64,000 nucleotides of DNA, taken from contig JAHQIW010005454.1 of assembly GCA_019055375.1 (NCBI GenBank), forward strand, positions 80,917 to 144,916, read 5' to 3'. A model generated the notes under the pieces. The model searched no databases, was not told where the DNA came from, and saw only the letters and a program-made list of their open reading frames with translations. Positions 55,956 to 64,000 of this stretch are shown in pieces; positions within the stretch are counted from its first letter, which is position 1, and each line of letters opens with the position of its first letter. The translations under genes and the position numbers were made by a program. This stretch comes from Parelaphostrongylus tenuis. Taxonomy: Eukaryota; Nematoda; Chromadorea; Rhabditida; Metastrongylidae.

Positions 55956-56913
55956 AGAAGAGGGGTTCGACAAGGCGATACAATATCGCCAAAACTATTC
56001 ACTGCCACCCTGCAAAACGTCATGCGAACATTAAAAAGGGACGAAATGGGAGTGAAAATTGACGGTCGACAATTAAACCATCTTCGCTTTGCTGACGATA
56101 TCGTTCTCATAACACCAAACATCAGCCAAGCGGAACGAATGTTGACTGATTTCGACAACGCCTGTGGAAAGATCGGTCTTCAACTGAATCTAACGAAAAC
56201 AATGTTCATGAGGAACGGATGGGTTTCTAATGCCCCATTCACGCTCAACGGAACGACAATTTCCGAATGCTCCAGTTACATCTATCTAGGTCGTGAAATC
56301 AACATGATGAACGACCTAGCCCCAGAGTTGAGCAGGAGGAAACGAGCGGCTTGGGGAACGTTTAAGAGCATCGAAGATGTAGTGAAGAGGACAAAGAACA
56401 TCCGACTCCGTGCCCACCTTTTCGACTCGACAATTATCCCTGCCCTAACGTATTCAGCAGAAACCTGGTCGCTACGTAAGCAGGATGAAAGATCACTTGC
56501 CGTTATCGAACGCGCAGTCGAAAGGTCGATGCTAGGAGTATCTCGTATTCTCGCAAATGAGACAAAGGATCCGAACTTCCGACCTACGTCAACGATCGAA
56601 AATCAGAGACGCCGTTCTACACGCCAGGATATCGAAAATAAGGTGGGCCGGACACGTGATGCGCTTCAACGACAACCGATGGACGAGAGCCGTTACCGAC
56701 TGGATTCCTCGGGACGTCAAGCGCTCTAAAGGAAGACCACTGACCCGTTGGTCCGATTTCTTCACGAAAGCGATGGAAGAAAGATATGATGCTCAGCGAA
56801 TTCCTAGAGCAAGGAGGACCCACTGGGCTACTCTTGCACGCGATAGGGAAAAATGGAAGAGTTGCTGGTACCCGCTCGAGTCACTCGACGATCAACGGGA
56901 CGACAGGTGATAC
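55956..56913 (+). mobile_element. RTE-clade non-LTR retrotransposon, 3' fragment with reverse transcriptase
   Basis: 5'-truncated copy. The open frame from 55,956 has RRGVRQGDTISPKLF, then the catalytic box LRFADDIVLI, then LQLNLTKTMFM, YLGREIN, LSRRKRAAWGTFKSIEDV, HLFDSTIIPALTYSAETW and IERAVERSMLGVSR, in the order of RTE reverse transcriptases. A frameshift near 56,550 moves the rest to another frame: DLRQRSKIRDAVLHARISKI, RWAGHVMRFNDNRWTRAVTD, RPLTRWSDFF, and the end EKWKSCWYPLE. Fingers domain and endonuclease are missing, so the copy cannot move by itself. It is much better preserved than the other RTE pieces in the window. Confidence 0.92.
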
Positions 56914-56939
56914 AGGTGATTTCTTCATGGCGGAATACC

Positions 56940-57195
56940 ATGTGATACACCGGTACTTTTTGTCAACTGTGTCTTCGCCCCAAGCCAGATTGATGCGTTC
57001 ACTTGCCATCGTTGCATCTGAACCCAGCAGCCCTTCATGCATCATGAATAACCTAATTTGTCGCTTGTTAACTGAATCTTGTGATAAGTAGATAAATCAA
57101 AACCAATCAACACGGCAGAAGACGGGCTTTCAAATGAGTCTAGGAACACGAAGAATGGCCGACACCCAAAAGAGTGACAAGCATTTTCTCAGAAC
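56940..57195 (+). repeat. Dispersed repeat, direct copy of 26,105-26,370
   Basis: Long near-identical runs shared with the 26 kb block, for example AGCCAGATTGATGCGTTCAC and CAGAAGACGGGCTTTCAA. It follows the RTE stop codon by about 30 nt, so it may be the RTE 3' end or an adjacent insertion. Confidence 0.8.
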
Positions 57196-57819
57196 TTTTT
57201 CCCAACTTATAACCCTCGAGATTACAAAGTGACATGCTTAACCAATATTTTACGATGTTTAACAACAAGACGAAAAAACGAAACTGAATTCTAAAAGTAG
57301 TGGGATCCGCATAGTGAAACTTCAAAAAAAACATTACGAAGGTGGATCAATCAAATGATCGAAAAAAGCATGTTTTAGCAATAATTCTTAGCAAATACTG
57401 TGCTATTTCAAACCAATGCAAAGACTATTTTATGCACTTGAGCTTCAGATAAATGGAATTTCTTACCTAAGAAAGTTTCACAAGACAAGCCGAGAGCAAC
57501 GAAGGCTATAACGACTTAACCTCGTCTCTAGTACCAAAGTTTTTGCAATCACAGAGAAAAAGTTTGTTTTCTCACTAGCATGTGTAAAATTTGAAAATAC
57601 AGGCTAGAATCCTAAGTTGATTTTCAAACTATCTGATAATTAAGCTCCTGATGATAATACTGGATGATGATGAGTCAGACTTACCATTAACATCAGCAAA
57701 CCAAGATTTGAAAGATACCAATTTTCGGATAAATTGATAACTGACTTTCCTTTAACTTCATACATGATAGTCAATCATACGCTCTGTGTTCATTAAGCTA
57801 ATTTCACGAAGTTGTGTCG

Positions 57820-57870
57820 AACGACTTTATTCGGCTAACGTTTCAACGCGTTTCGTCTTGCTCAAAGATG
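57820..57870 (-). repeat. Dispersed hairpin motif (GAAACG type)
   Basis: On the minus strand GAGCAAGACGAAACGCGTTG is followed by AAACGTTAGCC, a copy of the short motif also seen at 17,386, 23,150 and 27,095. Confidence 0.55.
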
Positions 57871-58689
57871 AGTGATCCGAACCGATGCTCCACAGTCGTC
57901 CGTCCTCGTTGTGGTCTTCGTCGTCGTTCTCGTTCAGGTCCGACGTTCTTCGTAAAAGCACCTCTCGAATAAGAACCTCACCCCGCAGTACTCCTTTTAT
58001 ACAAAACAGTTGTTGATGAAGTTCAATTCAAAAGAGAACGAAGGCAAAGACCACGAGATGAGAAAGGACAACGCAGCATCGGCTCGAATCAATCGGTTTT
58101 GAGAAGCTGAAATGTGTCAAAACGTCGGTTGAGTGACTTTTCTCATCATAATTTCGTTAAACTGGCTAAAACATGGAAATATAATAATCCTCGTCAAAAC
58201 GACTAATCATCAGCATTTCTGCTTCCCTCAACAGTTTGACAGGAAAATCATTGAGAAGTAGTTTTAAATTGATCTCAATCATCACCGATCATAGGTAAGT
58301 ACCTTTCAAGCTATTTACTTGGATGGCCCATTTCTACAAGAATTGATGGCTCCTAGTTTCCATACATTTGTTTCCGTGCAGTCCTTGAAAATGCTAGTGG
58401 CTTACTGCGAAGATGATAACATCCGCAAAGCACATGCTTTACGTAGGCCAAAGCCCACGTCAGCTCATTGTTTTGGTGAGGATATCTAATTAAATTAGAG
58501 TAGGACCTGTTATTCCCTTTTGATAACAAATGATTTGATGCTCTCATAACAGCACTAGCCTATCTATGCCTTCTATCGATATGTATTCTCTTAGTTCTTG
58601 AAGATAGGGCAGGTAAGGAGAAATCTAAGCTGTGATTTTCAATTAAATGCTATGACCATCACCTAAATTCAAAATACATCGTTCATAAG

Positions 58690-59165
58690 CTGTTTGTGTG
58701 ATGCACAAATTTCCAGAGTTGTCAAAGTACAAGACAACGCCTCTGCTGCGTGATAGACTGTTGAGAGGAACATTGAGTCTAAAAAAGTGGAGTGTTGAGT
58801 CTGTCTATTTTGCCAGTGGTTTCTTTGACAGGCCAAAATACGGCCCACATTGCTCTCTTCGCCTACTGATCTCCTCCTCTGTGGTCAGTTGGTCTCTGTA
58901 ATCAAAGAACCGTCCAGTTTGATGAGTTTCGTCATCGCACCACGGGTTCTACGGAAACTGGGTTCTTGCGTACTCTTGCAAAGTCGGGTCTTTGTTCTTC
59001 CCTTCACCGTGTTTATTTAGCATCGTTTTTCACTGGAATCCCCATAAAAATGATGTCATCAGCATTTCGGAAATTCGATGGGAATTCCCCCATAAAGTTC
59101 CTTTCTCTTCTCACACCAGTGATTTCATGAACCAATGCAATACGGCCCTAAAAACTAAGAGATAG
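58690..59165 (-). pseudogene. Eroded RTE reverse-transcriptase remnant
   Basis: On the minus strand, across shifting frames: AVLHWFMKSLV; NFRNADDIIFMG (the active-site box, usually RFADDIVLI); RTQFP*NPWCDDE; EEEISRRR with RAMWAVFWPVKETTGKI; FLDSMFLSTVYHAAEALS (against LFDSTVLPALCYAAETW). The order and spacing fit RTE. At least three frameshifts and several stops. Confidence 0.8.
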
Positions 59166-59324
59166 TGTTGCCTAGTTAGACCACTTTTCCCTATAGCCAT
59201 AGTAAGAGTTCAATGGAAAAGTTGTAGTTTTGTGCTACAAATGTGAAAATAGTCAAGATTCTCAAACACGGGCCCACTCATTGATCGACAATTAAGGATG
59301 AGCTTATGCTTGCTTCAAGGTTTC

Positions 59325-59440
59325 CATAATCTCGGCTGACGCAAAAGTCTTTACACAGCACTCTACATTATTGGGTATATTATGGGATCACATCACCGCA
59401 AGAGGCGGTCAAATAAATGAATCCGATCAATTATTGGTTT
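59325..59440 (+). repeat. SINE 3' part
   Basis: CGGCTGACGCAAAAGTCTTT, then GCACTCTACATTATTGG and CACCGCAAGAGGCGGTCAAA, closely matching the sequence after the SINE at 20.45-20.54 kb. The tRNA-like head is missing or eroded. Confidence 0.7.
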
Positions 59441-59449
59441 CCATAACCT

Positions 59450-62400
59450 TCCTCCTAGTAAATGAAAGACACTCAGAACTCAGCAACAGGTGGCTCCCAA
59501 TAGACTTCTATGACACTGACACAACGTAGCCCACGTAGCGGAATTCTGTCGACATTCCGTTTGTTAAATTGGTTCCTTTCGTCTAAAGCCACTGATGATA
59601 TGCGAATTACAATAATCTTTACGGGCAGTTTGTACAGCACGCTTCATCAGTATAACGCTAAACATGAGAATTACGTAGGTCACCCTTCTTGAGCAAGATG
59701 TTCCCTTGCAACGTCCTTCATTGGTCCACAATTTTCTCATTTTAAAGCCAATATGGCGTGTGAAAAGTACAAGTAGTTTATGAATTCCAGTTCAGACGAG
59801 ATCGGCCGTAATATTATCACGTTCTATAACTGTGCCGACTTTCATGCTATTAATCACAACTCAAACTTAAGAGAAGAATTCCGGGTGTTTTCTCCAGGAA
59901 ACATTCCGTGACACCAGAAAAAGACTGCGGAACGGAAAATTTTGCTATAGTTTTCTTTTGATGTAGTGGTCTCATCTCCCTTCATCAGGTCCAACAGTAG
60001 GTCATTATAGTCGCAACAGTCGCGACAGCGCCGGTGCAGACAAACTTCTTTGAGCTGCTCTCAACAACTTTTTCTGTTCCTATCGATGCAAGTCTTCTTT
60101 TAAAGAAACTTCCACAAATGGGACTGATTACTAAACGTATCATGTCTGCTGCGATAGAACCACCTGCAGTCACCTAAGTTTCTCAAACACTTCGCACTGG
60201 TAATGTCGATACGATCAGAATATCTAATTGATCACTAAAGCGGGATCCGCATAACCTTCTGGTACTACAAGCAGCTAGCAGTCCTCGGTCACTTCTCACA
60301 GCTTGTCTTACCGTTCAAATTAGTAGACACGAACGTCCGGTATGCGGGATATTGAGATGGGTACACTGCTGAGAAAGACACTTAAACTACTACCCTAAAG
60401 TCCTGAGGCCGGCCTACCTAGAGCCTCGCTCAAGCTAGCACCACAAGAAGTCGTCGGCCCTAGTGGATCGGAGAGATTTACCACCTTACGAATAATCTGA
60501 TACCAGTACGACGATAATTGACAGTACTGGTCTACTATTGGGTGCGCTTCAAAATGTAAATGTCAGACTTTTTCACTTAGGAAACCCTGTTAAGGTGAGG
60601 TCAACCTCCTCTAACGTCCAGAACACTCCCTACTTATGATGCGGGCGGCAAATCACTCAAGATTGAACTATTTGTCTAAAAAAAAAGTTTCACAAATGAC
60701 AAAAAACGGCTTACCATATTTGCTCAATATATCAACGTATAAAGTATATTAAACATTGATATTGTCAAAAAGCAACTTAGACCTTCGAACAATCTCTTAA
60801 CTTAGTGACTTTTAATTTATTGAAAAATTTTCATTTTAAACGGCAGAATAAGTTTTGAGAAAAACATGACAGAAAAAAAAACACTATACCAAGTTCTATT
60901 TGTGTCTAGCACCCAGGGGAAACTGTCTATCCCACATTTTCTGCCACTCTCGGCTCCTAACGTAAGAACGACTCCACCTCCTTTGCGACTGCAAAAGCCA
61001 TCGTGGGAATCACTGGCTGTCTGACTCCTCTCTGCCGTCCGTCAGAAAATAGGTTTTTGGTTCGATCCCCTACCACAACACTTCGCTGCAGTTTTTTTGG
61101 TGTTACCTTTTTGATGTCGATCAGTATCGAAGGTTCTTCTATAGCGTAACTGTTTTAGCAAACACGCTCGTTTGTCCAGTATTTCACCACTTTTTGATAC
61201 AAAACGTAAATCCATAGGGTGACAACTCATATCTAACTTTTTTTTCGCGGAATGACAATGCGGTTGTTTCTAATGATTTGCAGATTGTTGAGTAAATAAT
61301 GTTTAATAAATTATAAACACTGATCGCTTGTGCCACGGTACTACTACATGAGATAAGGTAAGAAATGACGTGTCAGCGATACGAGCAAATTGTAGTGAAA
61401 ACAGAAAGATAACATCAAAAAACAACAGTGAAGTGTTGTGATGGGGGAACGAACCAGCAGCCTTCTTCCCGATGGACGGGTGCCGAGCGGCAAAGAGCAG
61501 TGAGACAGACGGTGCTTCCCACGCTAGGGGATACAGTCGCAGTGGAAGAGGTGGAACCTTTCTCATGTTGGGTGTGAGAGTGGCAGAACGGTGGGGCAAA
61601 CAGTCCATCTTTGCCAGCTAGACGAGAGAATTTGGGTCCGTGGAGGTTGAAGGGCTAAGCTCTTGACTTCATATCCAAATTGAAAAAGCGCCTTCCCCTT
61701 GATTTCGTAGTAACAAATAAGTACTACAACTACTTATTGAATTACATGAAAATAACAAATTTTTCATAAAACTTGACTGCGACTGGAGCCATGGATATAA
61801 TGAGCATGGAAAAGTGACTGTTCAAAGAGATGCCTGAGTAGCAATTTTACGTTCTATCAACAAGGGTGACAGTGAAATCTTGCAGTAATGAAGATATCGA
61901 CAATAGTTTTTCAGTAAAGCTTGTTTTCGAAATGAATCGCATTTCGCGCTTACTTATTCTACTTCCTTGATAGATAGGGGCGAGAAAATCACGGTGTGGT
62001 TCAAACCCATTTCCAACGCTCTATGCAACGACGTGGGAACGCCTTAACTCGGTTATCATCATGATTGCAAGGATGAATCCGCTAAATGAGAATTCTACGA
62101 TATTCACGAAAAAAATGAAATCCTTGAGCAGTGGTTATAACAACATGTAAGATGTTTGAAGAAATCGGAACGATGAATGCGGGAAAACGAATCAAGTGAA
62201 AGAAGTGGTGGGATCAGCAAAGTAGACATGATGACACGTCATATGAAAAATTGTTTCGAAAAGTCTGGAAAAAGCTTTGTGGAACAATTCGATAATAATC
62301 CGCTTAGAATCGTTCTCCTTACAACAGCGCTGAGCCGTGGCGGAAGTGTGGCTTCTTCCAATAAACTCTTAATGGAAACAAAGACTGTTCTCCAAAGATA

Positions 62401-62855
62401 CAGCCTCGTCAAAGTCGTCTTCTAGTCGGATCATATGGAATTATGTTTACACTAAAGTACAGCAAACAGTGAACCCGTACGCGTCGGGCAACAGATACAA
62501 CTATGGTATCAAGCTTCACTTCCACAATGAGATTATGGAATCAAAAAAAAAAAAAAACAATGGAGAATTGTACTCGGCTAGAAATAACAATAAAATTGTG
62601 GGAGATTTGAGCGTTTGCAAAACTCCGAGTCTTAGGTGAGGAACTGAACTCGCGCTTCATTCATATAGGGTACGTAAGCTACTAGAACACTCCCGAGGCC
62701 TTGGCTCGTTATTGCTCTTTCTGCCATGAAAGGTATCGAAGATGTTAGCAGCCGATGGTCATCACGTCTGGTTTAGTAAACAAATACCGGAGCACTGAAT
62801 CCAATTAAACTGAGCACCGCTGGATGTATACCTAATCTGCAAGAAATTCTTTGTT
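59450..62855. other. Intergenic DNA, mostly unrecognised
   Basis: Short frames only. A GC-richer patch at 61,440-61,620 is open on the minus strand (MDCLPHRSATLTPNMRKV) but shows no family and carries tRNA-like GGTTCGTTCCCCC, so it is probably repeat-derived. Confidence 0.4.
61005..61085 (+). repeat. tRNA-like fragment (B box)
   Basis: TTTTTGGTTCGATCCCCTAC contains a perfect B box. The upstream A box is weak. SINE relic. Confidence 0.4.
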
Positions 62856-62859
62856 AGCT

Positions 62860-62960
62860 TTGGTAGTGTAATGGTAATGCGTGCTCCCGGTAAGGGTGAT
62901 ACCCGGTTTCAACTCTCACCTGAGGTCTACACTTTTGCATATCACTCAACATTCTTAGTT
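62860..62960 (+). repeat. tRNA-derived SINE copy
   Basis: A box TTGGTAGTGTAATGGTAATG, B-box-like CCCGGTTTCAACTCTCACC, tail TGAGGTCTACACTTTTGCAT and ATCACTCAACATT. Confidence 0.65.
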
Positions 62961-63832
62961 AATAACATCACAACACTGCTAAAAAAAATGACAAAATAAA
63001 TCCTTGGTACGATTTTGATTTATGGGACAAGTGATGTTAGTAACAACTCACAGAACTGGATGAACTGGAAGACACGCAAAACCTACACGTAAAGGTCTGT
63101 GAAGTGATGTTAACGTAGATAATTATCTGGAGCAAAAAAAAAACATAACTAGCCTGCGTACCATTGGCATGAGTCCGGTGAGCATCAAAGCCAGGAAGCA
63201 GCTCACTTATTTTTTGCGAAAGTTACTACCAATTTATGTGGAGGCGACAAAAACCAGCGAAAACTTAGTTCATAAAGCCAACTACACGATCTATCCAAAA
63301 AGCTTGCAAGAAGTCTTCACACACATCCATTACTACTCAAAATCATGCAGGGCAGTCGCATGAGAGTAGCGTAATTCTTGTCGTTTCAATAGTATTTTTC
63401 GATAAATGGTGCACTGAAAGAGTTGAGAACATCAATATGGGAAGCAGAAAAAATAAAAGCTTCACAAGAAACAAAAGATAGAATTCTATAACTGTAGTGA
63501 AGAGAAGGTTGCCTTTTTGGGAGGGATGTGCACCTTACCGATGATTGAGAACATCGATTTTACAATCAGAAAGAAGCACTTTTTTAGAACCGAAAGAACA
63601 GAATTTTATAGTTACAGAGTAGAGTTGACAACCTGGGAAAGCCGTTCAAATGGTTCTCAGTTCAACCTAAGGAATTCCCTACAAGCTGAGCTCAAAGTTG
63701 AAAAACAAGTTATTAGGTCTTGTCATTAGTTTTGGCATTAGAAAAATAAACAAGAAATTCATCGGTCAGATATAATCAAAATTGCTTAACAACACTATCA
63801 AAAGTATGCGCCATCAGCCTGAACACTTTCAG

Positions 63833-63997
63833 TCATCTCAAGCGACATATCAACACCGCTTTATGCAGAATTTTCTGAGCTTCTTTTGGTACCAAATTTG
63901 TCCCTACTTGCCGCATCATTGGCAATAACTCAGCATAGAACCGAAATGCTGTTCGCCCAGACACAAATCCTTGAGTCTCTTGTACGGCTGATGTTCA
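63833..63997 (-). pseudogene. Possible terminal coding fragment at the right edge, unknown family
   Basis: The minus-strand frame reads TSAVQETQGFVSGRTAFRFY then AELLPMMRQVGTNLVPKEAQ and KILHKAVLICRLR, ending in TGA. It looks coding in composition, but an in-frame TGA lies just upstream (63,998-64,000) and there is no start codon. An acceptor (ACATCAG, about 63,988) could begin an exon. Not recognised. Confidence 0.25.
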
Positions 63998-64000
63998 CGA

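Noticed and set aside
59985..60173. 62-codon minus-strand frame (KKFVCTGAVATVATIMTYCW)
   Set aside because: No family, no splice sites, and the plus strand is open over the same stretch.

Overview
The window is AT-rich eukaryotic DNA with small exons, introns ending in TTTCAG or TTTTAG, and many degraded transposons. One gene can be reconstructed completely: a CSL / Suppressor-of-Hairless / LAG-1 transcription factor, the nuclear effector of Notch signalling. Its exon sequences resemble nematode LAG-1 more than vertebrate RBPJ. Together with the RTE-type retrotransposons, mariner remnants, tRNA-derived SINEs and foldback elements, this points to a nematode, probably a clade V strongylid (hookworm-like). 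The species is inference.

Layout, with both identified genes on the minus strand. (1) 3,561-21,481: the 5' part of a second gene, spread over about 18 kb. It has three possible upstream N-termini (exons at 21.36-21.48 kb, 20.95-21.23 kb and 12.75-12.82 kb) that all end in phase 0 and can join the same phase-0 exons at 10.8-10.96, 4.34-4.44 and 3.56-3.64 kb. The last exon carries an acidic segment (DELIIDELLSLE) like the one before the bHLH domain of MITF/TFE proteins, so the gene may be the HLH-30/TFEB/MITF orthologue. Its bHLH exons would lie left of position 1. (2) 21.5-40.4 kb: no recognisable host gene; MITEs, foldback repeats, SINEs and eroded RTE and mariner pieces. (3) 40,386-47,279: lag-1, 14 coding exons, 1,974 nt, 657 codons plus stop, with every splice phase consistent. 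(4) 47.3-64 kb: intergenic DNA with a promoter-like segment upstream of lag-1, a short mariner element with both inverted ends, an RTE 3' fragment carrying the reverse-transcriptase active site, a second RTE remnant on the other strand, SINEs and long TA-rich microsatellites.

The GC-rich segment upstream of lag-1 and the one upstream of the 12.8 kb alternative first exon share an 11-base CCAAT-box sequence at a similar distance from the ATG (about 165 and 145 bases), which suggests two active promoters. LAG-1 binds DNA and the Notch intracellular domain. The MITF/TFE family controls lysosome and autophagy genes. Nothing in the window shows that the two genes act together.

No new protein system is evident. 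The most unusual items are the multi-promoter gene, an approximately 80-bp phased minisatellite in its intron, a dispersed short motif with a covarying hairpin resembling a minimal hammerhead-ribozyme core, and several foldback/MITE families.
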